A stretch of 64,000 bases of DNA from Pseudomonas orientalis (GCF_022807995.1 NZ_CP094351.1:1209001-1273000), one strand, 5' to 3'; shown: positions 1 to 8,419, counted from the first letter of the stretch. Numbers and translations are program-made. Notes: generated by a model not told the origin, from the sequence alone.

Positions 1-1
1 G

Positions 2-511
2 TCCGATGACGAAGAAGCGGCGCAATTGATGCTCAGCCCAAGCATCGATATCCAGAGCCTGTGGTCGCCGACCTTGATGCGCCTGCACCGCGCCGGGGTG
101 AAATACCGCCTGGCGGTGCCGCGTGAAGGCTATCGGGCCTGGTTTGGGGGCTTGTCATTATCGCGCCATGCCAAGGGCGCGGTGCTGGATGCGGCCTATG
201 CTTACTTGAATTGGTGGCTGTCGGGCTGGCCCGGGGCGGTGATGGCGCGGCAGGGCTATTACATCGGTAACCCGGCGCGCAGTCGTGATCACTTGAGCCG
301 TGCGGAGTGGGATTACTGGTACGCGGGCAAGCCTGCGCGGGAGCAACTGCCGGGCAGCGACGACCTGCCGCTGATCGACATCGGCGAAGTGCGCGACGGC
401 GGCTCCTATGCGCAGCGCATGGGGCATATTGCGGTATGGAATTCGGTCATGGATGAGCACAACTACCTGGTGCGACGCTGGGGGGATTTCATGCGGGCCC
501 GGCGTGTTTGA
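2..511 (+). CDS. ABC transporter solute-binding protein, C-terminal part
   Basis: The reading frame is open from base 2, so the gene starts outside the window and only about 169 C-terminal residues are seen. The fragment has the look of a PotD/PotF-type periplasmic binding protein: a segment with LSRHAKGAVLDAAYAYLNWW followed by a hinge-like YYIGNP and a C-terminal stretch rich in Trp and Tyr. In that family the protein captures polyamines or related cations in the periplasm and hands them to an ABC permease. The internal TTG at 26 and ATG at 29 are not credible starts because the sequence upstream continues in frame. The substrate cannot be read from this fragment. A strong hairpin follows the stop codon. 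Confidence 0.65.
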   Translation, partial: SDDEEAAQLMLSPSIDIQSLWSPTLMRLHRAGVKYRLAVPREGYRAWFGGLSLSRHAKGAVLDAAYAYLNWWLSGWPGAVMARQGYYIGNPARSRDHLSRAEWDYWYAGKPAREQLPGSDDLPLIDIGEVRDGGSYAQRMGHIAVWNSVMDEHNYLVRRWGDFMRARRV

Positions 512-560
512 CTCAGCATTCCTGCGCGCAGCGAGGGAACGAGCATTGAGCTGCGCAAAA

Positions 561-591
561 AAGGCGGTTACCTGTTGAAGGTAACCGCCTT
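561..591. terminator. Bidirectional intrinsic terminator
   Basis: Perfect 11-base inverted repeat (AAGGCGGTTAC at 561-571 and its complement at 581-591) with a 9-base loop. It is flanked by an A-run on the left and a T-run on the right. It lies between two convergent genes and can end transcription from both sides. Confidence 0.85.
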
Positions 592-611
592 TTTAATACC
601 GCCAGTCTGGC

Positions 612-3029
612 TTAATCCGGCAGCTTGAACGCCATCACGTAGTCACCCTGCTTGGTGCCCAGGGAGCCGTGACCGCCGGCCATGACCAGCACGTATTGCT
701 TGCCGTCCTTGCCGGTGTAGGTCATCGGGGTGGTTTGCGCGCCTGCTGGCAGGCGGCCTTCCCACAGTTGCTTGCCGTTTTTCACGTCATAGGCACGCAG
801 GTACTGGTCGAGGGTGCCGCTCAGGAATGCGACGCCACCGGCGGTGGTGAACGTACCGCCCAGGCTCGGCACGCCCATGCTCAGCGGGATCGGAATCGGC
901 GAGCTGTCACGCACGGTGCCGTTCTTGTGCATCCAGATGGTCTTGTTGGTGGTCAGGTCGACCGCCGCCACATAACCCCACGCCGGCGCCTGGCACGGCA
1001 GGCCCATCGGCGACAGCAGCGCTTCGAGGATCACACCGTACGGTGCGCCCTTGTTTGGCTGTACGCCTTCGGTTTCGCTGACGCGCGGGCCTTGCTTGGC
1101 AATGTCGGCAGCCGGGATCAGTTTCGACTTGAACGCCATGTAGCTCGGGTTCACGAAGGCGATCTGACGCACCGGGTCAACCGAAATGCCGCCCCAGTCG
1201 AACACGCCGAAGTTGCCTGGATACACGATCGAGCCTTGCAGCGACGGCGGGGTGAACGGGCCGTCGTAGCGCAACGACTTGAAGTCGATCCGGCAGATCA
1301 GTTGGTCGAACGGCGTCACACCCCACATGTCACGCTCCTTGAGGGGCGGTGGCATGAAGTTCAACTCGGACTTGGGTTGGGTAGCTGCGGTGCGATCACC
1401 CGCGACGGCGCCCTGTGGCACCGGGACTTCATTGAACGGCACAACCGGCCAGCCGGTGGCGCGGTCCAGCACGTAGATGCTGCCTTGCTTGGTGGATGCC
1501 ATTACCGCGTGCCGGACGCCGGCAGCAGTCTTGATGTCGATCAGCGACGGCTGGCCACCCACGTCCATGTCCCACAGGTCGTGGTGGGTGAACTGGACGG
1601 TCCACTTCACATGGCCGGTGGCGATGTCCAGGGCGGTCAGGCCGGCCGCGTACTTCTCGGAATCCTCGGTACGGTCGCCGCCGTACTGGTCGGGCATCTG
1701 GTTGCCCATCGGCAGGTAAAGCATGCCGAGTTTTTCGTCCACGGCGAACATGGACCACATGTTCGGCGAATTGCGGGTGTAGGTCTTGCCCTGGGCCAAC
1801 GGGGTGGTGTCGTTCGGGTTGCCGCTGTCCCAGTTCCACACCAGCTTGCCGGTGTGCACGTCGAACGCGCGGATCACGCCGCTTGGCTCGTCGATGGAAA
1901 CGTTGTCGGTCACGTGACCGCCGATCACCACCAGGTTTTTGGTCACGGCCGGTGGTGAGGTGGAGTAGTAACCACCTGGGGCAAAGCTGCCGATATTGGC
2001 GCGCAGGTCGACCTGGCCCTTGTCACCGAAGTCTTCGCACATCTTGCCGGTGTCGGCGTTCAGGGCGATCAGACGGGTGTCGGCGGTCGGCACGAAGATG
2101 CGTTTCGGGCAGGCGTTCGGCGCGGCGGCCGGGCTGGCCTTGCCGGTCGGGCTCTTCTCGGAGGCGTAGACGGCGTCATCGTGATACGACACGCCACGGC
2201 AGGTCATGTGCGCCCAACCCTTGAAGTTCTCAGCACCCTGGGTGGTGATCTTCGGATCGAAACGCCAGATTTCCTTGCCGGTGTCCGGGTCCAGGGCAAT
2301 CACCTGGCTGTGCGGGGTACACACATACAGCATGCCGTTGACTTTCAGCGGGGTGTTTTCCGCAGTGGTTTCACCGGGATCGCCCGCGCCGGGAATGTCA
2401 CCGGTACGGAAGGTCCAGGCCGGCACCAGCTTGTGCGCGTTTGCCGGAGTGATCTGGCCCAGTGGCGAGTAACGGTCACCGTAGGCCGAGCGGCCATAGG
2501 AATTCCAGTCACCGTCGGCCTGGCTCGGCGCAGTGCTGGCCATGCCGGGCACTGCGTCGCGGTCCAGTTGGCCGGTCTTGACCATTTCACCAGGCTCAGT
2601 GAACTGGCTGGCCAGGGCGGTAGCGCCCGCCAGCACCACGGCTACGCTCAGCGCGCCGGTGCCCAGCGGCGCGGGTTGACCACGCAGCAACGGGCGGCGA
2701 AACCACGGCAGCAACATGACGATGCCCAGGGCGAACAGCAGGGCCAGGCGCGGCACCAACTGCCACCAGTCCAGGCCCACTTCCCACAGTGCCCACACGG
2801 TGCTGGCGAACAGCACCAATGCGTACAGGCCCAGCGCAGCGCGGCGTGTGGCCAGCAGCAATACGCCGGTCAGGGCGATGCCGATACCGGCCAGCAGGTA
2901 ATACAGCGAACCGCCGAGCATGCTCAGCTTGACCCCACCGGCCAGCAAGGCCAGCCCCATGATCAGCAGCAAGACACCCAGCAACCTGGGCAGCAGGCGG
3001 CTTGGGCTTGAGGCACCATCAGTGCTCAT
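612..3029 (-). CDS. gcd: Membrane-bound PQQ-dependent glucose dehydrogenase
   Basis: This 805-residue protein oxidises glucose to gluconate in the periplasm with pyrroloquinoline quinone and passes electrons to ubiquinone. The N-terminal ~140 residues contain five hydrophobic segments, as in the Gcd anchor domain. The rest is the eight-bladed PQQ propeller, with repeated motifs such as ALDPDTGKEIWRFDP, ALDIATGHVKWTVQF and AVDLTTNKTIWMHKNG. Length and layout fit the glucose/quinate/shikimate PQQ dehydrogenase family. The ATG at 3029 is preceded by GGAG at a good distance. Quinate dehydrogenase is the main alternative because the family shares its architecture, but five N-terminal helices and general pseudomonad gene content favour glucose. 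No PQQ biosynthesis genes are in the window. Confidence 0.88.
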   Translation of the reverse strand: MSTDGASSPSRLLPRLLGVLLLIMGLALLAGGVKLSMLGGSLYYLLAGIGIALTGVLLLATRRAALGLYALVLFASTVWALWEVGLDWWQLVPRLALLFALGIVMLLPWFRRPLLRGQPAPLGTGALSVAVVLAGATALASQFTEPGEMVKTGQLDRDAVPGMASTAPSQADGDWNSYGRSAYGDRYSPLGQITPANAHKLVPAWTFRTGDIPGAGDPGETTAENTPLKVNGMLYVCTPHSQVIALDPDTGKEIWRFDPKITTQGAENFKGWAHMTCRGVSYHDDAVYASEKSPTGKASPAAAPNACPKRIFVPTADTRLIALNADTGKMCEDFGDKGQVDLRANIGSFAPGGYYSTSPPAVTKNLVVIGGHVTDNVSIDEPSGVIRAFDVHTGKLVWNWDSGNPNDTTPLAQGKTYTRNSPNMWSMFAVDEKLGMLYLPMGNQMPDQYGGDRTEDSEKYAAGLTALDIATGHVKWTVQFTHHDLWDMDVGGQPSLIDIKTAAGVRHAVMASTKQGSIYVLDRATGWPVVPFNEVPVPQGAVAGDRTAATQPKSELNFMPPPLKERDMWGVTPFDQLICRIDFKSLRYDGPFTPPSLQGSIVYPGNFGVFDWGGISVDPVRQIAFVNPSYMAFKSKLIPAADIAKQGPRVSETEGVQPNKGAPYGVILEALLSPMGLPCQAPAWGYVAAVDLTTNKTIWMHKNGTVRDSSPIPIPLSMGVPSLGGTFTTAGGVAFLSGTLDQYLRAYDVKNGKQLWEGRLPAGAQTTPMTYTGKDGKQYVLVMAGGHGSLGTKQGDYVMAFKLPD

Positions 3030-3130
3030 AGTGTGTTTCTCCGTTACGTTGGAATTATGTAACCCCGTGCTTCACTCACTGTAGATGACGATTCGGCGCG
3101 GGCTTGGTTCATCGCTTTTTTTGGTTTTTT

Positions 3131-3155
3131 CTGTGGATAACCGGGTTATCCACAG
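3131..3155. promoter_or_regulatory. Palindrome made of two inverted DnaA boxes
   Basis: Perfect palindrome with 11-base arms CTGTGGATAAC and GTTATCCACAG separated by CGG. Each arm contains the exact DnaA box TTATCCACA, one on each strand (3132-3140 and 3146-3154). It lies about 100 bases upstream of the gcd start codon. It could be a DnaA-responsive operator, a DnaA titration site, or simply a hairpin. The rest of the 3030-3483 gap holds a REPIN and no supportable gene. Confidence 0.6.
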
Positions 3156-3364
3156 GTCGGCAATAACACCCCAGGCGCAGGTCTATTTCAGACAGCGCTG
3201 TCTTTGCGTACAGGGAAATTCGGCAAAATGGGTCGACCGGGAGGTGAAGCGTTTCAGATTGTTGCGAAGGATAATGCGGCGGGGCTTTTTGAGGAAGGGT
3301 GAATCGCAAGATGCATCATTTCAGATTTGGTAACAGTGACAGATAGTCGCTGCCTGAATAGCCT

Positions 3365-3465
3365 CTGTAGGAGCGAGCTTGCTCGCGAAAAACCACTGGC
3401 GCCGCGTTTATTCAGGAAGCGGCCGTTATCGTTGGCGGTTTTCGCGAGCAAGCTCGCTCCTACAG
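3365..3465. repeat. REPIN, GGAGCGAGCTTGCTC type
   Basis: Two inverted REP sequences of the type TGTAGGAGCGAGCTTGCTCG enclose a spacer of about 45 bases. The same spacer words (GGCGCCGCGTTTATTCAGGA and CGTTATCGTTG) recur in the REPIN at 50407-50506. REPINs are non-autonomous elements mobilised by RAYT transposases, and no RAYT gene is in the window. Confidence 0.9.
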
Positions 3466-3483
3466 GGGGGGTTGTGGTGAGGG

Positions 3484-5502
3484 TTAGAAGGTGGTGCGGA
3501 TGCCGAACTGCACACTGCGCCCCGGTGCCGGCGCGATGTCGCGCAGGATCGAGCTGGCATAGCGCACCGTCTGGTTGGTCAGGTTTTCGCCATTGACGAA
3601 CGCCAGCCACTGGCTGCTGCCGACGTTGAAGTGGTAACCCGCACTGGCGCCGAGGGTGGTGTAGCCATCGGTGCCGCTTTCATTGCTCGGCACGCGCCCC
3701 TGGCTGGCAGCGTGTTCCACATCGATACGCGCCTGCCAACGGTCCAGTTCCCAGAGCAACCCGCTGTTCAGGCGCAACGGCGCAATGCGCGGCAGGGCTT
3801 CGCCGGTGTCCAGGTTGGTCGCGCGGGTGTAGTCGCCCGACAGCTCCAGGGCGAACTTGCCGTAGGCGCCTTCGCCGAGTTTCCAGTGATCCTGGGCTTC
3901 GAAGCCGGCGAAACGTGCACGTACGCCGGAATAGGTGTACTCGGGAATACCGCCGACGTCCTCTTCACCTTCATCGTTCAACGTACGGCCAGTGCCGAGC
4001 AGGCCGATGTAATTGGAGAAGCGGCTGTAGAACACGCCGAAGCTGCCTTTATGGGTGCCGTTGTCGAAGCGCAGGGCCAGGTCGCTGGACACGGCTTTTT
4101 CCTTGGACAGGTTGGCATCGCCCAATTCGTAGGTGCCGGTGGCGACGTGGGCGCCGTTGGCATACAGCTCGTAGAACGTCGGGGCGCGTTCGGTGTAGCC
4201 CAGGGTGGCGGCCAGGGACCAGATCGGCGTCAGGCGGTAGACCGCGCCGGAGGACAGGCTGCCGGCGGTGAAGTCATTGGTCTTGTCGGCATTGGCAAAG
4301 CGCGCGTTGCCCTTGGCATCCGGGTCGACGCTGGTATGCTCCAGGCGCCCGCCGAGGCTGAGTTTGAGGCGCTCGGTGGCTTGCATTTCCTCAAGAATGA
4401 ACAGCGCGCCGGCATTGGTATCGGTCTGGGGCACGAAGGCTTCTTCACCCAGGGCGGAGAATTCGTTGCGGGTCACTTGTGCGCCGACTACACCGTCGAG
4501 CGGCCCGATTGGCTGGTGACGGGCCTCCACTCGCGCTTCGTAGCCTTTGTTCTTGAAGGTGGTGCCGGTTTCGCCGCCTTCGATCTCGCGGTGCTCGTAG
4601 TCGGTGTAGCCCGCGTCGATCTTCACCGAGGTAAACGGGCCTTGGAGGTTACGGATCTCGGACGCAAAGGCGTAGTGATCCTGCTGCATGCGGATGCGCA
4701 CATCCTGCTCGGCCGGCGAGCCGTAGTTGCTGTCGTAGTTGCTGTAGGACAGCCCAGCGTAGCCGTCATCCCAAGTGTAGGACCCACCTACCGCGCCGCC
4801 ATCCTGGCGCCCGTCGCTGTTGCCCAGGCGGCCGTTTTTACCGGGGCCATCCTCGGTGTCGGGGGCATGACGGCTACGCGCATAGCCCGGAATTTTCAGG
4901 TCGTTGAATTCCCGCGCGTTGGCGTCCAGGTGCAAGGCAAAGGTGCCGTCGCCGGCTTCCAGCTTGCCCGCGCTGCTGCGAGTGGTGTCGGCGCCGCCGT
5001 AGCGCAGTTCACCGGCACCGTGGATGCCCTCGATGGCGGCGGTGGGGATGCGGTTGTCAAAGGTATTGACCACGCCGCCGATGGCGCTGCCGCCGTACAA
5101 CAAGGCCGCCGGGCCGCGCACGATTTCAATGCGGTCGACGTTGATCGGGTCCAGCGGCACGGCATGGTCATAGGACAGCGACGAGGCATCCAGCGCACCC
5201 ACGCCGTTACGCAGGATACGAATACGGTCGCCGTCCTGCCCGCGAATGATCGGCCGGCTGGCCCCTGGGCCGAAGTACGAAGACGACACCCCCGGCTGTT
5301 TGTTCAGGGTTTCACCGAGGCTGCCTTTTTGTTGCAGGGTCAGGTCATCGCCTTCCAGCACGGTGGTAGGCGAGGCGAGCTGCTCGCTGCCCAGGGGATT
5401 GCCGGTGATGATTTGCGGTTGCAGCTCCAGAGAGTGGGCCTCGGAGCAAATCAGCAGGGCGGCGGCGAGGGGGGACAAACGCCAGAAAAACGAGACGGAC
5501 AT
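3484..5502 (-). CDS. znuD: TonB-dependent outer membrane receptor, ZnuD-like zinc receptor
   Basis: A 672-residue outer membrane receptor that would import zinc (or a zinc complex) using TonB energy. A signal peptide (MSVSFFWRLSPLAAALLICS) leads to a plug domain with RPIIRGQDGDRIRILRNG and DRIEIVRGPAALLYGGSAIG. A 22-strand barrel follows, ending in the aromatic residue typical of outer membrane proteins (FGIRTTF). The upstream frame is open to 5598, but I choose the ATG at 5502. It has AAGGA eight bases upstream and gives a clean signal peptide, and the Zur-like box lies just upstream of it. The plug sequence resembles the ZnuD/PA0781 group, and the Zur-like site supports a zinc role. Other metal substrates remain possible. 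Confidence 0.78.
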   Translation of the reverse strand: MSVSFFWRLSPLAAALLICSEAHSLELQPQIITGNPLGSEQLASPTTVLEGDDLTLQQKGSLGETLNKQPGVSSSYFGPGASRPIIRGQDGDRIRILRNGVGALDASSLSYDHAVPLDPINVDRIEIVRGPAALLYGGSAIGGVVNTFDNRIPTAAIEGIHGAGELRYGGADTTRSSAGKLEAGDGTFALHLDANAREFNDLKIPGYARSRHAPDTEDGPGKNGRLGNSDGRQDGGAVGGSYTWDDGYAGLSYSNYDSNYGSPAEQDVRIRMQQDHYAFASEIRNLQGPFTSVKIDAGYTDYEHREIEGGETGTTFKNKGYEARVEARHQPIGPLDGVVGAQVTRNEFSALGEEAFVPQTDTNAGALFILEEMQATERLKLSLGGRLEHTSVDPDAKGNARFANADKTNDFTAGSLSSGAVYRLTPIWSLAATLGYTERAPTFYELYANGAHVATGTYELGDANLSKEKAVSSDLALRFDNGTHKGSFGVFYSRFSNYIGLLGTGRTLNDEGEEDVGGIPEYTYSGVRARFAGFEAQDHWKLGEGAYGKFALELSGDYTRATNLDTGEALPRIAPLRLNSGLLWELDRWQARIDVEHAASQGRVPSNESGTDGYTTLGASAGYHFNVGSSQWLAFVNGENLTNQTVRYASSILRDIAPAPGRSVQFGIRTTF

Positions 5503-5530
5503 CGGACATTCCTTGGCAGGACTTGGATAA

Positions 5531-5553
5531 GAGTTGTTACAATATAACATCTC
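5531..5553 (-). promoter_or_regulatory. Zur-like box upstream of the ZnuD-like receptor
   Basis: The core GTTACAATATAAC (5536-5548) closely matches the Zur core GTTATANTATAAC. The flanks extend the dyad as GAGATG and CAACTC on the coding strand. The core is 34 bases upstream of the chosen ATG at 5502, where bound Zur would block the promoter when zinc is sufficient. A second site with the same spacing lies at 41532-41548. Confidence 0.75.
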
Positions 5554-5671
5554 TTTTTTCGCTGAGAAGGGGAACTTTTGCCGGCGGGCTATATTCAATG
5601 CAGTGCTTCCACCGTTACGCCCCGTCGGCTAAGGTGCGCGGCTGTGTTTCCTCTCTCGCAAAAGGCCCGGC

Positions 5672-5905
5672 ATGACCGCGATAAGTAACGACCCACTTCA
5701 CGGCGTGACCCTGCAGCACGTCCTCACCACGCTGGTGGAACACTACGAATGGGCCGGCCTGGCCGAACGCATTGATATCCGCTGTTTCAAAAGCGACCCG
5801 AGCATCAAGTCGAGCCTGACCTTCCTGCGCAAAACCCCTTGGGCGCGGGAGAAAGTCGAAGGGTTATACGTCAAGCTGATGCGCACCAAACGCCCATTGG
5901 ATTGA
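5672..5905 (+). CDS. VF530/DUF2132 family small DNA-binding protein
   Basis: A 77-residue protein matching the VF530 family, which is named after a Vibrio fischeri protein of known structure and carries a putative double-stranded DNA-binding fold. Family signatures visible here are [24 protein letters not shown] near the N-terminus (read in two pieces, [10 protein letters not shown] and [14 protein letters not shown]), then [20 protein letters not shown] and the ending [11 protein letters not shown]. The whole family is about this length, so the gene is complete. The ATG at 5672 is the only sensible start. The next gene begins four bases after the stop, so the two are probably cotranscribed. 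The cellular role of the family is not established. Confidence 0.85.
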   Translation: MTAISNDPLHGVTLQHVLTTLVEHYEWAGLAERIDIRCFKSDPSIKSSLTFLRKTPWAREKVEGLYVKLMRTKRPLD

Positions 5906-5909
5906 ACCG

Positions 5910-6536
5910 GTGAAGCGTTTTGTGGCGGCGGCCGCGCTGGCCGGCTGGGTGGGGCTGGCGATCCAGCAATACCTGATCCTGTATTCGCGCTGGTCCAGCG
6001 GCGCCAGCCTGTTGGGCGGATTGATCAGTTTCCTGAGTTTTTTCACCGTATTGACCAACACCCTGGTGGTCGTGGTGCTGAGCTATGCGCTGATCACCCG
6101 CGAATCCGCCGCCAAACGGTTTTTCCTCAAGCCGGCCATCAGCAGTGCAATCGCCACGAGCATTGTGGTGGTCAGCCTGGCCTATAACCTGTTGCTACGG
6201 CATTTATGGAGTCCCGAAGGCTTTCAGTTCATCGCCGACGAATTGCTGCATGACGTGATGCCGCTACTGTTTCTGATTTACTGGTGGCGCTGCGTGCCCA
6301 AAGGCACCCTGCGGCTCAAGCACATTGCCGGGTGGGTGATTTACCCCTTGGTGTACTTCGCTTATGTGCTGCTGCGCGGGCATATGCTTGGGCAGTATCA
6401 ATATCCGTTCCTGGATGTGGACAGCCTGGGTTATCCACAGGTGTTCGTGAATGCCGGGGGGATTTTGCTGGGGTTCCTACTGATTGCGCTGGCCGTGATC
6501 GGGTTGGACAGGCTTCTCAAACCTGCCTCGATTTAA
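5910..6536 (+). CDS. Pr6Pr family integral membrane protein
   Basis: A 208-residue hydrophobic protein with about six membrane segments, starting with a GTG at 5910 just after the VF530 stop. The pattern of a short N-terminal helix, then FLSFFTVLTNTLVVVVLSYA, a helix ending in a charged loop, and a C-terminal helix resembles the bacterial Pr6Pr (FAR-17a/AIG1-like) group. The motif HDVMPLLFLIYWW, a His-Asp followed by an aromatic helix, is typical of that group. Function is unknown: eukaryotic relatives include lipid hydrolases of fatty acid esters of hydroxy fatty acids, but that activity cannot be assumed here. Confidence 0.7.
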   Translation: MKRFVAAAALAGWVGLAIQQYLILYSRWSSGASLLGGLISFLSFFTVLTNTLVVVVLSYALITRESAAKRFFLKPAISSAIATSIVVVSLAYNLLLRHLWSPEGFQFIADELLHDVMPLLFLIYWWRCVPKGTLRLKHIAGWVIYPLVYFAYVLLRGHMLGQYQYPFLDVDSLGYPQVFVNAGGILLGFLLIALAVIGLDRLLKPASI

Positions 6537-6551
6537 AGCGGGCATAGTCAA

Positions 6552-6641
6552 TGTGGGAGGGGGCTTGCCCCCGATAGCAGTGGTTCAGTCAATACATACA
6601 GTGACTGACACACCGCCATCGGGGGCAAGCCCCCTCCCACA
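6552..6641. repeat. REPIN, GGGAGGGGGCTTGCCCCC type
   Basis: Two inverted REP sequences (TGTGGGAGGGGGCTTGCCCC and its complement) enclose a short spacer. It lies between convergent genes and may also act as a transcription end. Confidence 0.9.
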
Positions 6642-6643
6642 GG

Positions 6644-7411
6644 TTAATCCTCGTCGCTGCCTTCCGCGCGCCAGTAGCCCACTGCTTTGAGATATTCCTC
6701 GTCGACCTTGTGCGTATCCAGCAATACCCGCCGCACCTGGCGCGACAACCTGGTTTCGGTCGCGACAAAGCTGTACAGCGTGCCGCCGGGCAGGGTCAGG
6801 TTGCGTACCACGGCGAGGAGGTCGTCCTGACCGCGCAGCACCCAGATAATCTCAACCTCCGCTGCGCTCTGCAGCGCTTGTTGCTCCGCGGCATCGGCAA
6901 TTTCAATCACCGCCAGCACCTTGCGCCCGGCGGGTAATTCTTCCAGGCGTCGGCCGATGGCGGGCAGGGCGGTTTCATCGCCGATCAGCAGGTAGCTGTC
7001 GAAGATATCCGGCACGATCATCGAACCCCGTGGCCCACCGATATACAGGTGCTGGCCGACCTGGGCCTGCTCGGCCCAGGTGGACGCGGGGCCGTCGCCG
7101 TGCAGCACGAAGTCGATATCCAGTTCGCCGATGCCCAGGTCGAAACGCCGTGGCGTGTAGTCACGCATGGCCGGTTGCGGGCCGTCGCCCTTGATGGCGA
7201 ATGTCGGGCTTTCCAGCGCGGCCTGCTCGGCGGCGTTCTGCGGGAACAGCAGCTTGATGTGATCGTCGCTGCCCAGGCTGATAAAGCCCGCCAGTTCCGG
7301 CCCACCCAATGTGATGCGGCGCATGCGCGGGGTGATATCCACCACCCGCAGAACGTCCAGGCGGCGGCGTTTGATCTCGTGGGTCACGCGATGGATGGCT
7401 TGTGTATTCAT
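6644..7411 (-). CDS. Siderophore-interacting flavin reductase (NfeF/YqjH-like)
   Basis: A 255-residue SIP-family ferric reductase that would use NAD(P)H and FAD to reduce iron in ferric siderophores in the cytoplasm. The FAD-binding half contains RRITLGGPELAGF and the signature RDYTPRRFD. The NAD(P)H half contains SYLLIGDETALPAIGRRLEE. Its ATG overlaps the stop of the PadR gene by four bases (ATGA), so translation is coupled. The pairing of a PadR regulator with this enzyme is the same as E. coli yqjI-yqjH (nfeR-nfeF), in which the regulator responds to nickel and iron. Assignment to the family is firm, while the physiological siderophore is unknown. Confidence 0.88.
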   Translation of the reverse strand: MNTQAIHRVTHEIKRRRLDVLRVVDITPRMRRITLGGPELAGFISLGSDDHIKLLFPQNAAEQAALESPTFAIKGDGPQPAMRDYTPRRFDLGIGELDIDFVLHGDGPASTWAEQAQVGQHLYIGGPRGSMIVPDIFDSYLLIGDETALPAIGRRLEELPAGRKVLAVIEIADAAEQQALQSAAEVEIIWVLRGQDDLLAVVRNLTLPGGTLYSFVATETRLSRQVRRVLLDTHKVDEEYLKAVGYWRAEGSDED

Positions 7412-7917
7412 GGGGCTCTCCCGTCAGCAATGGCTTGAGCGGTGCGATTGAGCAGCGCCGCGACACGATCGATTTCTTCCGGGCTCCAGCGCCCGTGGTG
7501 TGAATGCAGGGCATGGCGCAGGTTGTGCACCGCCTCGTGGATTTGTGGCGGGCGGTCGTGGCCGCGCAGCGAACGCTTGCTGACGTCGATGCGCATGCGC
7601 ACGCCGTCCAGGGCAACGGCTTGCTCGCTCAGGAAGAGACGACCGGCGTCGGTGATTGTGTAGTGTTTTTTCCCGCCTTCGGCATTGCCGCTGATCAGCT
7701 CGCTCTCTTCAAGGAAGGTCAGGGTGGGGTAGATCACGCCGGGGCTGGGGCTGTAGGCGCCGTCGAACAGGTTTTCGATGCGGCGGATCAGGTCGTAGCC
7801 ATGGCAGGGTTGTTCGGCGATCAGCGCCAGCAGCAACAGCTTCAGGTCGCCTGGGGCGAAAACCCGCGGGCCGCGACCGCCGCGTTTTTCAAAATCACCG
7901 CGATGTTCGGGCTTCAT
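7408..7917 (-). CDS. PadR family regulator, NfeR/YqjI-like
   Basis: A winged-helix PadR repressor of 169 residues. The motif HGYDLIRRIE followed by YSPSPGVIYPTLTFLEE and EGGKKHYTIT is characteristic and resembles E. coli YqjI closely. The frame is open to 7926, but GGAGG sits nine bases upstream of the ATG at 7917 and directly abuts the one at 7926, so 7917 is the better start. E. coli YqjI has a long His/Cys-rich metal-binding N-terminus, whereas here it is short (MKPEHRGDFEKRGGRG). Metal sensing, if it occurs, must use other residues, for example the HSHHG near the C-terminus. It is likely autoregulated through the dyad at 7942-7963. Confidence 0.85.
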   Translation of the reverse strand: MKPEHRGDFEKRGGRGPRVFAPGDLKLLLLALIAEQPCHGYDLIRRIENLFDGAYSPSPGVIYPTLTFLEESELISGNAEGGKKHYTITDAGRLFLSEQAVALDGVRMRIDVSKRSLRGHDRPPQIHEAVHNLRHALHSHHGRWSPEEIDRVAALLNRTAQAIADGRAP

Positions 7918-7941
7918 GATGCTCATCCTCCGTTCAGGTTT

Positions 7942-7963
7942 AGATATAACTTAAGATATATCT
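7942..7963. promoter_or_regulatory. Candidate PadR operator
   Basis: Inverted repeat AGATATA (7942-7948) and TATATCT (7957-7963) with an 8-base AT-rich spacer, 25 bases upstream of the PadR start. PadR proteins of this group bind such TATA-rich dyads overlapping their own promoter. The assignment is by position and symmetry. Confidence 0.6.
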
Positions 7964-8419
7964 TTAGGCCTGCGATAGCCCTGGCCGACCAACGGTCCGG
8001 GCGAGGTTGGCGTATCGGCTGCAACAGCCTTCAGTAGAAAGTTGCTTGGAGGGTGATTGAATTAGAGTTATAACTTTAATTAGAGCTAACACTCGAATAG
8101 GTAGCGATATGCCGAGTTGTTCCAAACTTATTTATTATGTAGTCCGCGTCCTACAGATAATCAGTCCACCCTGTTTTATGCCCATGTAGTTCAATTCCTA
8201 CGGACACTTTTAAAGTTTTGGCAAAAAGCCATCTTTTTCACGCGGCCCATGTTTACAAGGGCTACGAGCATATTGGAATACGCCTGCATACCTGCTTTTA
8301 GTTTGCGTGGATTATTGACTGGCAGTGCACGGTTGAACTAACCGGCGCTGTTATTCGTTGTTAAGGACGCCCTTGGCGACGAACTAATCAATAATGTTGT
8401 CAACTACAGGTATTGACCC
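7964..8419. other. AT-rich gene-free leader upstream of the fimbrial operon
   Basis: About 450 bases without a credible gene. The stretch from about 8040 to 8340 is markedly richer in A and T than its surroundings, as seen at promoters silenced by MvaT/H-NS-type proteins. A 74-codon open frame at 8117-8341 has no family resemblance, no convincing ribosome site and lies inside this tract. The fimbrial promoter probably lies here. Confidence 0.5.

Noticed and set aside
669..1958. 429-codon open frame opposite gcd
   Set aside because: It is the mirror of the gcd reading frame in GC-rich DNA. It has repetitive His/Arg/Gly composition and no ribosome site, and gcd itself is unmistakable.
3131..3155. 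Replication origin
   Set aside because: Only two DnaA boxes, no AT-rich unwinding region, and none of dnaA, dnaN or parAB nearby.
3631..5547. 638-codon open frame opposite the TonB receptor
   Set aside because: A shadow of the receptor gene with low-complexity Ala/Gly/Val composition and no domain.
8117..8341. 74-codon open frame in the AT-rich leader
   Set aside because: No family likeness and no convincing ribosome site. The region looks regulatory.
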